A stretch of 64,000 bases of DNA from Pseudomonadota bacterium (GCA_039193195.1 JBCCWS010000014.1:1-64000); one strand, 5' to 3'. Counted from the stretch's first letter, positions 41,927 to 50,286 are shown. Made by a program: numbers and translations. The notes: generated by a model not told the origin, from the letters alone.

Positions 41927-44202
41927 AAGTTCACCCTCAGCTGCACGCCCGTCACCCGCGGGTTAGCGAAGACCTGCTCCACCAGACCGTTGCCAGGGAA
42001 GGTGATGTCGAAGGCGTACTGCAGCTGCTCGTCGTTCAGCAGGTTGCGGCTGAAGACGGCGAGGTCCCACTTGCCGCTACCGGGGGTGAAAGCAACCCGA
42101 GCGTTGACGTTCCAGTAGTCGCCCGCGGCGGTAACCGGCGCGTTGGTGAGCTGGGAGAAATAGTCGCCCACGTACGTCGTATCGGTACCGAAGCGCAGCT
42201 CGCCACCGGCGACGCGGACGCCTTGCGAGAGCCCGACATTGAGTTCCACATCCGGAGTTTGCGGCGCCTCGCGGTCGAGGGGCGTACCGCCGATATCGAT
42301 GTCTTTCACATCGGTCTCAAGCAGCGTGAGGCCCACGCGGCCCGCGAAGCCGCTGTCGAGGCTCACGGTGAGTTCGCCTTCGAAGCCGTAGATCGTGGCA
42401 TCCGTGTTGGACAGTATGAAGCTGACCCCGCGCTGATCGAAGGCTTGGTAGTCGTTGTAGTCGTAGTAGAAACCGGCGACGTTGAGCCGCGCCCGGTTGC
42501 CGAAGAACTCAAGCTTGCTGCCGAGCTCGTAAGCGTTTAGCTGCTCGCCGTCGAAGCGCACGAACTCGACCTGGGCGGCGCCGGCGAAGCCGGCGTTGTA
42601 GTTGAAGGCCTTGTAGCCGCGGTTGTAGCTGCCGTAGAGCAGCCAGTTGTCCGTGGCGCGATAGTCGAGCTGCAGGCGAGCAGAGATCCCGTCTTCATCG
42701 TGATTGTCCGTCACCACGCCCGCGCCCGCGAGGGTCTCAGGGTCCGCGGGCGGACAGGCCAGGGGCGAGCCGACCAAGCTCTCGCAGAAGTTCTGGTACC
42801 GGTAGTCCTTCTCATCGTGGGTGAATCGCAGGCCCGCAGTCAGCGTGAGCGGTTCACTCACATCGAAGGCCGCCTGGGCGTACACGGACCAGGACTCCGT
42901 CTCCACCGCGTAGTCGGCGAACTGGTTCTGACCAAGGGGAATCAGGATCGCCCCCGGCGTGCCGCCCGGGAGGGCCTCGCTGGGCGCACCTAAGGCCTCA
43001 TCGAAGTTCCCGAGATTGTTGATCTGGAAACCCTGCACGTAATCGCCGTCGATATTGAGGTAGTAGAGCCCCGAGGTGATCCGTACGCCGTCGAGATCGA
43101 CGCTCGCGCGCAACTCCTGCGAGAACGTCTGCTGCGCCGTGGTCTGGTAGAACTCGGTGACATCGAAGGGTGAGAGGTCGTTGTCTTCGAAGTAGTCAAA
43201 GTCGATGTCGTTGAAGGCGCTGATCGACTTCAGCTGCCAGCTGTCGGCGTCGTAGGTGAACTCGGCGGCGAGATTGAGCTCTTCGCGCTGAAACGACCCG
43301 TCTTGGTTGAAGGAGCCGCTGAACACATCCCCGTCTGCGTCGATGTAGCCGGTATCCGTATTGCCCGACGGGCGGAACTGGCCGAGGGTGTCAGGCCCCG
43401 CGAAACCGCCCGTGGGGAAGGTGCCGCCGATGGCGTCGGACTCGTTATCGGCAAACTCGCCGGTCAAGCGCAGGCTCAGCTTATCGCTGAGGTCGAGGTG
43501 CAGCTTGGCGCGCAGGCCGTAGGCGTCCATCTCGCCGGAATCGGCGCCGATGTCGTTGGTGACGTAGCCGTCGTTGTGGCTGCTGTAGCCGGCTAGGCGG
43601 AAGCGGGCGTTCTCGGTCAGCGGCAGGTTGACCGCGCCTTCGGCAATCACCGTGTTGAAGGCAGAGATCTGAAGATCGGCGTAGCCGTCGAGCTCGTCAC
43701 CGGGATCGTTGGTGATCACGTGGATGAGGCCGCCGGTGGCGTTGCGGCCGAACAGGGTACCTTGCGGCCCCTTTAGCACTTCGACCCGCTGGACGTCGTA
43801 CAGACGGGTGAGGTTGCCGCCGTTGGACGGTCGGTACACATCATCCGTGTAGAAGATGTTGGCGGATTCTAGGTGTGAGGCGAAGTCGTTCTGAGCGACG
43901 CCACGAATGGCCACCAGCCCCGCGAGGGGCGAGCCGGGGCGGATCAAGGACAGGCCCGGTGTAGTGTTCGACAGGTCGTCGGTAAGCACCACGTTGGCGT
44001 CGCGCAGCTGCTCGCCGCTCAGCGCGCTCACGGAGACGCCTATGTCCTGCACGCTCTCGGCGCGTCGGGTCGCCGTGACGATGACCTCTTCGAGGCTACT
44101 GCTCGAGTCGCTTTGCGCTAGCGAGGAAGCCGCCGCCCCGAATGCCAACGACCCGACGGCACCCGCTCGAACAAACCTGAAAATCCCTTCCGTGATCTGC
44201 AT
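41923..44202 (-). CDS. TonB-dependent receptor (cupin/SDR locus)
   Basis: A signal sequence (FGAAASSLAQSD) is followed by the EEVIVTATRRAESVQDIGVSV TonB-box/plug start, with plug motifs VAIRGVAQNDFASHLES and VEVLKGPQGTLFGRNATGG. A long beta-barrel ends in LRVNF. At 759 aa it is typical of the FecA/iron-complex-type receptors that marine gammaproteobacteria use for many organic substrates. Its stop codon (TAG) falls in the CTAG boundary of the repeat element. It is divergent from cupin 3. It probably imports the compound processed by the cupins and SDR; identity unknown. Confidence 0.92.
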   Translation of the reverse strand: MQITEGIFRFVRAGAVGSLAFGAAASSLAQSDSSSSLEEVIVTATRRAESVQDIGVSVSALSGEQLRDANVVLTDDLSNTTPGLSLIRPGSPLAGLVAIRGVAQNDFASHLESANIFYTDDVYRPSNGGNLTRLYDVQRVEVLKGPQGTLFGRNATGGLIHVITNDPGDELDGYADLQISAFNTVIAEGAVNLPLTENARFRLAGYSSHNDGYVTNDIGADSGEMDAYGLRAKLHLDLSDKLSLRLTGEFADNESDAIGGTFPTGGFAGPDTLGQFRPSGNTDTGYIDADGDVFSGSFNQDGSFQREELNLAAEFTYDADSWQLKSISAFNDIDFDYFEDNDLSPFDVTEFYQTTAQQTFSQELRASVDLDGVRITSGLYYLNIDGDYVQGFQINNLGNFDEALGAPSEALPGGTPGAILIPLGQNQFADYAVETESWSVYAQAAFDVSEPLTLTAGLRFTHDEKDYRYQNFCESLVGSPLACPPADPETLAGAGVVTDNHDEDGISARLQLDYRATDNWLLYGSYNRGYKAFNYNAGFAGAAQVEFVRFDGEQLNAYELGSKLEFFGNRARLNVAGFYYDYNDYQAFDQRGVSFILSNTDATIYGFEGELTVSLDSGFAGRVGLTLLETDVKDIDIGGTPLDREAPQTPDVELNVGLSQGVRVAGGELRFGTDTTYVGDYFSQLTNAPVTAAGDYWNVNARVAFTPGSGKWDLAVFSRNLLNDEQLQYAFDITFPGNGLVEQVFANPRVTGVQLRVNF

Positions 44203-44272
44203 CCGGCCCCCAACGTTTCCTGACTTGAGATCGATGTCACGCAGGCTAGGGCGATGGGCACGACGCGGACAA

Positions 44273-44288
44273 TAGTGATTTTTTACTA
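44273..44288. promoter_or_regulatory. Short AT-rich dyad between divergent receptor and cupin genes
   Basis: TAGT-N8-ACTA with an all-T run in the spacer stands out in an otherwise GC-rich 170-bp divergent intergenic region. It could be a site for the nearby LuxR-type regulator or part of a promoter. The half-sites are only 4 bp, so this is weak. Confidence 0.25.
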
Positions 44289-44371
44289 GTGCGGCCGAGG
44301 CGGTGCAGCGTTAGCGTTGTGCTCGCGTGGCACCCACGCCTTTGTTCCGCCACACGAGGAAGGGCGATTCC

Positions 44372-44857
44372 ATGTCGACTCAACCATCACACGCCATACC
44401 CGTTCACATCACCCGACCGTATCGTTCAGCGTTCATCGATCCCGACACCCTCGAGTGGGTGCCCTGGGTGATGGAAGGCACTTGGTTCAAGCTGCTGAAC
44501 GTGGATTCGAAGACCGGCGGCTTCTCCATGTTGCTGAAGGTAAGCCCGAACAACGAAGCCCCGATTCACGGCCACCTTGGCGATGTGGAAGGCATCATTC
44601 TGAGCGGCGGCTTCGGCTACGTGGACGACGATGGCCACGCAGGGTGCTACGTGCTCGAACACGGTGGGATCAACCACAAACCGCACACGGGACCAGATGG
44701 CATGGAGATGTTGGCGATTGCCCACTCTCCGCTGGTGGGCTACGACGATGACGGATCCGTCGCCCTCATCGTGGACGCCAAGATGATGTACCGCCTAGCG
44801 CGCGACGGCGGCGGTGCGGATCACCTGCACCCACCTGCCCAGTGGACGGACCTCTAA
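44372..44857 (+). CDS. Cupin-domain protein 3
   Basis: A 161-aa third member of the local cupin family: WVPWVMEGTWFKLLNVD, APIHGHLGDVEGIILSGG (first cupin motif), GGINHKPHTGPDG (second motif His) and a VALIVDAKMMYRLA tail equivalent to that of cupin 2. I chose the ATG at 44372. It is divergent from the TonB receptor gene, whereas the other two cupins follow the SDR. The shared WxxEG(T/V)xFKLL-type segment shows that all three arose by duplication. Confidence 0.82.
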   Translation: MSTQPSHAIPVHITRPYRSAFIDPDTLEWVPWVMEGTWFKLLNVDSKTGGFSMLLKVSPNNEAPIHGHLGDVEGIILSGGFGYVDDDGHAGCYVLEHGGINHKPHTGPDGMEMLAIAHSPLVGYDDDGSVALIVDAKMMYRLARDGGGADHLHPPAQWTDL

Positions 44858-44958
44858 CGCAGCGCCCGTCATAGGGCGCGCTACCCGAGCAGTGTACGTG
44901 ATCGTTTGGCGCGGGCTGCAGGCCGCCGGAAGCGGCGCGGGGTGATCGCGGGCGCGCG

Positions 44959-46002
44959 CTACGCGGCCGGGGGACTGCGGTTCCAGCCCGCGGCGAGCGC
45001 CGTGCGACTGTTGACGCCGAGCTTGTGGTAGATCGTGCTCAGGTGATTGACCACGGTGTTCTCAGACACGCCTAGGCGATCCGCCACCTGGCAGTTTCGC
45101 GCCCCATTCGCCACGAGCCGCGCCACCTCGAGTTGCCTGGGCGTCAGGCATTCCCAGGCCAGCGCATGGTCCTCCTCAGGACGCAGCAAGGTCACCAGCA
45201 CATACTGATTGAAAGCCTCGATCTGCCGTAAGCGTAAGGGGATCGAATGCTCACCATCCTCGAGCACGAGTTCCTGTAGGCGCGCCTCGCCGAGCAGGAA
45301 CTCGTCTATCGCACGGCGAAACGCCGCGGTCCGTGCGCTAAGCTTACGGAACATCTCATGGTCTCGCGCCGACTGGCTGGCATCGAGGACATTGGCCTCC
45401 TTATCGACCAACAGGAGCGACTGCCGGGAGACCTTGCTGATAAAGGTGTTGGTGACATCCAGCACCGCCCGCTCGTCCTGCTTGAAGTGCATCCCGCGGA
45501 ACGACTGACGTAATACAGGCGCTAGGTATTCCCCAACCTGGCACTCATCGGGGGTGAAGTCTTTGAACGAGGCGTCGCGGTGCATCGCGATCAGCAGCCG
45601 CTCTTGCGCCGCGCCGCCGAGGGGAATGGACATGACCATCATGTGCTCGACGTTGGCCCAGCGCAGGAAGTCCACGAAGTCCGTGTCGATCGGATCAGAG
45701 AGATCTGACAGGCGGAACACGCCGCAACGATCGAGCACGTTGGTTCGCCAGTGCATCAACACCGGATCGTTCTGGCGGTAGTGAGCGAAGTAACGCTGCA
45801 GGGTGTTTTCCGGTTGGTTCACCACCACCATCGCCTCCTGCCAACCTTCGTTCTCCATCTGGTTCTGCGACAGCATGAGCAGGCTGCTCGCCTCGAAGGC
45901 GTGCATGAGCGGCGTCACCGAACTCGGGCCAAGTTCGGTAAGGGCCTCACATCCGCAAATCGTCGAAACTGAACGAACCACATTGAGTGCATCGACCGAC
46001 AT
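44959..46002 (-). CDS. LuxR-type transcriptional regulator
   Basis: The C-terminal ~65 residues form a LuxR/GerE helix-turn-helix (LTPRQLEVARLVANGARNCQVADRLGV, split here for length as ECLTPRQLEVARLV and SENTVVNHLSTIYHKLGV). The ~270 N-terminal residues carry a sensor region with GAF/autoinducer-like character (MMVMSIPLGGAAQERLLIAM) that I do not match to a named family. No receiver domain is present, so it is not phosphorylated like NarL. Position beside the cupin/TonB locus suggests it controls that locus in response to a small ligand. Confidence 0.85.
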   Translation of the reverse strand: MSVDALNVVRSVSTICGCEALTELGPSSVTPLMHAFEASSLLMLSQNQMENEGWQEAMVVVNQPENTLQRYFAHYRQNDPVLMHWRTNVLDRCGVFRLSDLSDPIDTDFVDFLRWANVEHMMVMSIPLGGAAQERLLIAMHRDASFKDFTPDECQVGEYLAPVLRQSFRGMHFKQDERAVLDVTNTFISKVSRQSLLLVDKEANVLDASQSARDHEMFRKLSARTAAFRRAIDEFLLGEARLQELVLEDGEHSIPLRLRQIEAFNQYVLVTLLRPEEDHALAWECLTPRQLEVARLVANGARNCQVADRLGVSENTVVNHLSTIYHKLGVNSRTALAAGWNRSPPAA

Positions 46003-46350
46003 GATCCCTCCCCACCAAGGTCAGCGGATTTCGAGGCGCCATTATGCAGGGCCGACGCCGGCGTTGTGACGACCACGCTGCCACTCACCATCATGCGCGT
46101 GCGGGTGGCGGCGTCGCCAGGCCCCAAGCGGTGTTTCGCGGTGGTGCTTTGCAGCAGCGTACTCGCCCCTACCGCTTACAGCCCAAGGGTCCGTGGTCTC
46201 GGCGGCCCTGTGTCGCGCCTGGCGTCGAGCCATGTCGGGATTCCTCCACGCTTTCCGTAACACCCAGTAGGCGCGGGCAACAGCCGCGATTCTCCCTCCG
46301 CGAAACATCTACGGCGACGCGGCGCCCACGGAAGCCAAGGAGATAGGGAA
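46003..46350. other. Intergenic stretch without a recognisable gene
   Basis: About 350 bp between the LuxR-type gene and the exported-protein gene. Frames on both strands are arginine/proline-rich and look like noise. An AAGGAG ribosome-binding site near 46336-46341 belongs to the next gene. No repeat or strong hairpin was noted. Confidence 0.5.
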
Positions 46351-47208
46351 GTGCTCAACCACCCCATGCTGATAACGCCCCATACCTCGTTTGCCGTCCT
46401 CGCCCTCATCGCCCTGAGCAGCCACGGAGCGAACGCCGAGGAGGCCTCTCCACGCAACTGCGACACCCCCTGGGCCAACCACGGCGTGTCCGAAGCCACC
46501 ATCGTGTACGGCGCAGACGAGCTGATCCCCCCGGGAGAAGGCCCCTTTCTGCCGATGGACGAGGTGCGCAACACGCCCGCGTATCGCGCCCTCGCCTTCG
46601 ACTTCTTCGAAGCGCGCTTCGGCGTGGCCTTCGACGTCAACAACCCCGGCATCCAGATCGCCGTCGACGCCTCGGGACGCGTCGCCGAGATGCAGCCCAT
46701 CAAGTTCGGCCTAGGATCCACCCACCAGGTGTACGCCATCGATGCGCAGCGCATCCCTCGCTGGCGCCACCGCATGCCGATGACCAACGTGGCCCTGCGC
46801 GATGACGGCTACTTCGTGTTCATCGGCGCGGACGGCTTCGAGGTGAACGGCACCTACGGCGGCGAGGCGGGCGTCACCTTGCCCGCGGGCACGGTGGTGC
46901 TGCTGGGTGAGTATCGGATGTTCGACGAGAACGATGAGCTGATGGATACGCTGCGCTACTTCTCGGATCAGCCGGCCTTTGCCGTGGTCGATCCGGGGGC
47001 GCCGCTGCCGACGACGCTGTTTACGATCACCTGCAAGGTGCAGAGTGAGATCTTTGGGGAGGGCCAAGTGGGCGCGCTAGGTCAGCTCGTTGCGCTCGAG
47101 GATGGGTCAACGGATTTGGACTTTCGCTACACGCTGCGGTTTCCGGCGCGGATTAGGGATTCGGGCTTGATTCGGCCGCGGTGTAAACCGGCGCGGGCGT
47201 TGGAGTAG
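46351..47208 (+). CDS. Hypothetical exported protein
   Basis: A GTG start nine bases after AAGGAG leads into a signal peptide (FAVLALIALSSHGANA) and a 260-residue mature protein with two N-terminal and two C-terminal cysteines. The body is beta-rich (DDGYFVFIGADGFEVNGTYGG split as DDGYFVFIGAD and FEVNGTYGG). I recognise no family. The TAG stop at 47206 is in the same frame as the reverse-transcriptase fragment that begins at the very next codon, but the protein itself shows no reverse-transcriptase motif, so the join looks like a recombination junction. Confidence 0.6.
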   Translation: MLNHPMLITPHTSFAVLALIALSSHGANAEEASPRNCDTPWANHGVSEATIVYGADELIPPGEGPFLPMDEVRNTPAYRALAFDFFEARFGVAFDVNNPGIQIAVDASGRVAEMQPIKFGLGSTHQVYAIDAQRIPRWRHRMPMTNVALRDDGYFVFIGADGFEVNGTYGGEAGVTLPAGTVVLLGEYRMFDENDELMDTLRYFSDQPAFAVVDPGAPLPTTLFTITCKVQSEIFGEGQVGALGQLVALEDGSTDLDFRYTLRFPARIRDSGLIRPRCKPARALE

Positions 47209-47469
47209 AGATCGCTCCGTTGGCTAGGCTTCGTTGTGTTCCCGAGCCACCGGCGGGTGAAGGCGCGCAAGGTCCGCGCCAGTCACCGCCACCTCCGAGC
47301 GCGCCTGTCGGACTATCACGCGGGGAAAATCAGCTTCGCGGAGTTCGATGCAAGCGTGAAGGGCTGGGTCAATCACGTGAGCCAGGCAGAGACCTGGGGC
47401 CTGCGGCGGCGTGTGTTGGACTCGCTCGTCATGGAGCCGCCCCGAGATGAGAAGGAAGTCGAGCGGTAG
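47209..47469 (+). pseudogene. C-terminal remnant of a DGR/retron-type reverse transcriptase
   Basis: The 86 codons after the upstream stop read [20 protein letters not shown], then a basic helix, then [20 protein letters not shown] and [10 protein letters not shown]. This is the thumb and C-terminal pattern of reverse transcriptases of diversity-generating retroelements and related bacterial groups: (F/W)LGF strand, RRLKRRNV-like basic loop, ~30-residue helix, then (V/I)xxWxxHxxxA(D/E)TxxLR. The palm domain with its YxDD motif is missing upstream, so the enzyme is dead. A possible restart GTG is at 47236. It converges on the TIR-NACHT-FGE gene with 66 bp between stops. Confidence 0.75.
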
Positions 47470-47498
47470 CGTGCCGCCGCGAATCCAAAATCCGCGTA

Positions 47499-47520
47499 AG
47501 GCGGCGCTGGCGCGCCGCCT
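47499..47520. other. Perfect GC-rich hairpin beyond the variable-repeat gene (DGR-type or terminator)
   Basis: A 9-bp perfect stem (GGCGGCGC plus a closing A-T) with a 4-nt loop lies 15 bp after the stop of the TIR-NACHT-FGE gene. DGR target genes need a GC-rich hairpin/cruciform of about 8 bp with a 4-nt loop just downstream of the variable repeat for efficient homing, and this matches in size and place. The loop (GCCA in the target sense) is not the GRNA reported for the phage model. It could equally be a bidirectional terminator between convergent genes; no T tract. Confidence 0.6.
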
Positions 47521-47535
47521 GTCAGGGGGCAGAGG

Positions 47536-50286
47536 TCAAGATGGGGACGCTAAACACAAACGAAAACCCACGACGTAGCTACGGTGGAACGGATCGCTGG
47601 GGACGCGGTCCTCGGACAGCGCGAGGTTCCGGTTGTTGTACCAGGACCCACCGCGCAGCACGCCAACCGAGCGGTCCTCATCGGGGCCTGGCGCGCACCA
47701 TTCGAGAACATTACCCGTCATGTCGTGTACCGCGTACTCGGTGCAACGGGCGCGGGGAAAGATCCCAACCGCGCTGGGTTGCCCCAAGCCCGCCTCAGAA
47801 GTGTTGCAAATGCCTGATTCCCAATCGTCGCCCCAGGCGTACGCGCCTCCTCTCGCGCCACGTGCAACAGCCTCCCACTCCGTTTCGACGAGTAGCCGAC
47901 CCCCTGCCCACGCCGCACATGCTTCGGCTTCGAAGTAGCTCACGCCAACCACAGGTTGATTGGGCGAATTGAAGCGAGACGCCGCTACATACCGAGGCGA
48001 TTCCAGCTTAGTGCGCTCCAGCCAAGCCCACCCTGGTTCCGACCACCACTTGCGCTCGCGATACCCCCCCTCCTCAATGAACTCCGCAAACTGGCGGTTC
48101 GTTACGGGATAGCGCGCTACCCGAAGCGGCTGATGCAGCGACTTGATCTTCTTGACGACTGCCTTGGGCAGGTTGACCACCGGTATCTCCACGTACGCAG
48201 CAGGGTCCCCCAAGGAAAGGACACGAGGATCCCCCATGCGCCCCATGGTCAGCGCCAATGCCTGTCGGCTCGATAGGGCAATCTCACCCTCTATCGCTTG
48301 CAGCGCAAGCTGGACGAACGGCGCCTTGATCGCCTCACTCACCGCGCGCCCCTTCGCCAACATCAAGTCGAGCATCTCCGCCAGTAGGTGCGCCCGCGCT
48401 GGATTCTCCTCTACTTCCTTACGTTGCAGCTCACCCAGCCGTTTCTGAAAAAAGCGCACGACCCAGTCCGGCCGCTTTATCTCCAGCAGTGCAGCAAAGA
48501 GAAACACTAGCGTAGGTCGCCACTCGGCGACTGCGCCCCAACGCGCAAAGGCCTCGTGGGGCTCGTCGCTGCGGCAAAGGTGCTCCGCTGCCAGGTACTC
48601 CTGGAAGCTGAGGTGGTAGAAGGCGACGTCGGCGCCACGGGGCAGCAGCAGCCCGGACTTCTCGAGCAGCGTCTCGCAGCGCTCGCTCGGTTCCACCCGC
48701 GCATCCTCTTGGCTCCATCCCTGGTTGCCCATGTCGAGGAGCACTCGCTCGGCCTCGCGACGCGGCACCTCCGGCGCCGGCACCTGCCGCGGCTCATCCT
48801 CCGTGCCCTCATGCATCCCCAAGGCAATGGCTTCCAGGCGCGCGTTGATCGGGTCCGTCTCACGCTTGCCGCCGGGGAAACGGTTGAACAGCACGTTCTC
48901 CACAAGCCGCTTGTAGAGATGATAGCGATCCTCCGGCAAGCGTCCCCCGCCGTCGTAAAGGATGCATACGGAGGTGAGCAGCATGGGGTTCTCAACCAGC
49001 GGCTCCAGCTCGGCACGCTCATCAATAGCCTGTATCGATTCGTCGGCGAGATGCTCCTTGCGTAGCGTGTGGAACCAACGCTTGACGAATAGCTGCTGTA
49101 ACTCTCGCGGTAACGGGGACAGGGTGACTTCAGGCAAGCCCAAGCGGTGCAGCCGGGCGCGTTCCATGCCGCCCGGGCGCCCCGTGAGCAGCACCCGATT
49201 GCCGACGCCCAGCCAGCGCGGCATCGCGTCTGCGAGGCCGGTCAACACTAGCTCACGCGGATACGCGGTGGAGCCCTTTCCCTGGGCGGATTCGGGCAGC
49301 TCGTCGAGGCCGTCGATGAGTAGTATTGCCGTGCCCGCGCCTAGGTGCTGGCGCAGCTGATCGCCACCGAGGCTCGAGATGGCCTCGTCCACGTAGGCCG
49401 CTAGCGCAGCCTCCAGTTCTTCCATGCACCACTCCCGGGCACCAGGGGGGAAGTGCGTGCGCGGGCCGAACTCGCGCAGCGGCACGAGCACCGGCAAGTG
49501 CCCCGCGAGCGACTCGGGGATCGACTCGCGGCACTCATCGGGCGTCGGAACCGGGTGGTCGAGGGCCTCATCGCCCAGGCACTGCAGCATGACCCACCGA
49601 CAGAAGGTGGACTTTCCCGTGCCCGCCTGCGCCAAGATGTAGCAGGAAGACTCGCCCAGGCGGTTGAGCAGGGGCTCGAAACGTGGCCCCTCTTGCTTGT
49701 CCTCGCGGCCTCGCGCCAACGCCATCTCGTCCTGGCGCGCCGCCGTGAGGGCGGGCACGTAGACGTTGTCGAGCTGGAAGGCGTGGCTCTTTTCGGCCTG
49801 TTGGCCGAGGAGATCGACGTTGGTGTACTTGTCCTTCACCCACTTGACGTACTCAGGGGGCACTTCGGGGGCAGCTGGCGTCGGATCGCCGGCCAGCGCC
49901 CGAACGGACGCGACCAACACGTCGTAACCGTCGTGCTGCTTCGTCGGCGTCCACCCAAACAGGTCCGTGTAGTTCAGCAGATCGTGTTGCACGGGCGTCG
50001 TCACGTCCTGCAGCTTGACCGGCACGAGTTTCTTCGCCCGCAGCGCACGGCTCGCCTCGGCGGGCACCCAATCGCTCTGCAGGGCAGCGTCCGACCAGAG
50101 CACGACGACACACGTCGCGCTATCGAGCTCCTTGTCGATGACTTTATCGACACGTTGGCCGGCCAGCATGGTGACGTCTCGGAACACGCTCCACCCAAGC
50201 GCCTTGAGCGCTTTATGGAGCTTGTCGGCGATGCCGTCGTCTTCTCGCGCGTAGGAGATGAAGATGTCGTGTGGTTTGTCGCTCAT
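47536..50286 (-). CDS. TIR-NACHT-FGE-sulfatase (C-type lectin fold) protein, likely DGR target
   Basis: Domains in order: TIR at residues 1-~135 (HDIFISYARED; WVPAE with candidate catalytic E77), a linker, a STAND/NACHT NTPase (Walker A QAGTGKSTF ~220; Walker B ILLIDGLDELPE ~320; winged-helix region with FYHLSFQEYLAAEHL), and a formylglycine-generating-enzyme-like domain from ~715 (RVARYPVTNRQFAEFI, QPVVGVSYFEAEACAAW, TEWEAVARGARGG, DMTGNVLEWC, VLRGGSW, VGFR). The ATG at 50286 follows AAAGG. In this architecture the lectin-fold end acts as sensor, NACHT oligomerises, and TIR cleaves NAD or signals, as inferred from families. The last ~30 codons have variable-repeat character. Length 916 aa, intact. 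Confidence 0.9.
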   Translation of the reverse strand: MSDKPHDIFISYAREDDGIADKLHKALKALGWSVFRDVTMLAGQRVDKVIDKELDSATCVVVLWSDAALQSDWVPAEASRALRAKKLVPVKLQDVTTPVQHDLLNYTDLFGWTPTKQHDGYDVLVASVRALAGDPTPAAPEVPPEYVKWVKDKYTNVDLLGQQAEKSHAFQLDNVYVPALTAARQDEMALARGREDKQEGPRFEPLLNRLGESSCYILAQAGTGKSTFCRWVMLQCLGDEALDHPVPTPDECRESIPESLAGHLPVLVPLREFGPRTHFPPGAREWCMEELEAALAAYVDEAISSLGGDQLRQHLGAGTAILLIDGLDELPESAQGKGSTAYPRELVLTGLADAMPRWLGVGNRVLLTGRPGGMERARLHRLGLPEVTLSPLPRELQQLFVKRWFHTLRKEHLADESIQAIDERAELEPLVENPMLLTSVCILYDGGGRLPEDRYHLYKRLVENVLFNRFPGGKRETDPINARLEAIALGMHEGTEDEPRQVPAPEVPRREAERVLLDMGNQGWSQEDARVEPSERCETLLEKSGLLLPRGADVAFYHLSFQEYLAAEHLCRSDEPHEAFARWGAVAEWRPTLVFLFAALLEIKRPDWVVRFFQKRLGELQRKEVEENPARAHLLAEMLDLMLAKGRAVSEAIKAPFVQLALQAIEGEIALSSRQALALTMGRMGDPRVLSLGDPAAYVEIPVVNLPKAVVKKIKSLHQPLRVARYPVTNRQFAEFIEEGGYRERKWWSEPGWAWLERTKLESPRYVAASRFNSPNQPVVGVSYFEAEACAAWAGGRLLVETEWEAVARGARGGAYAWGDDWESGICNTSEAGLGQPSAVGIFPRARCTEYAVHDMTGNVLEWCAPGPDEDRSVGVLRGGSWYNNRNLALSEDRVPSDPFHRSYVVGFRLCLASPS
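47560..47655 (-). other. Variable-repeat-like segment of a diversity-generating retroelement
   Basis: Between the fixed LRGGSW and VGFR motifs, thirteen codons have the form NNC, reading Y N N, N, L, D, V, S, F, H, S, Y, V. Fixed Arg and Pro codons stand at the positions where DGR templates for this domain usually carry them. The pattern is what adenine mutagenesis of AAC (Asn) codons at positions one and two gives. It is the standard location of the variable repeat in FGE-type DGR targets, at the extreme 3' end. No template repeat was found by eye in this window. Confidence 0.7.

Noticed and set aside
44281-44290. ACTAGT near the cupin 3 promoter as another end of the repeat family
   Set aside because: Only the CTAG tetramer matches; neither terminal arm nor core sequence is present.
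46351-47208. Exported-protein gene as the 5' part of the reverse transcriptase, since both share a frame across one TAG
   Set aside because: The upstream product has a signal peptide and beta-rich body with none of the reverse-transcriptase finger or palm motifs, so a read-through enzyme is not credible.
47470-47535. Search for a DGR template repeat beside the reverse-transcriptase fragment
   Set aside because: The 66-bp gap holds only the hairpin; no AAC-rich near-copy of the variable segment was seen there or, by eye, elsewhere in the window. A computed search would be decisive.
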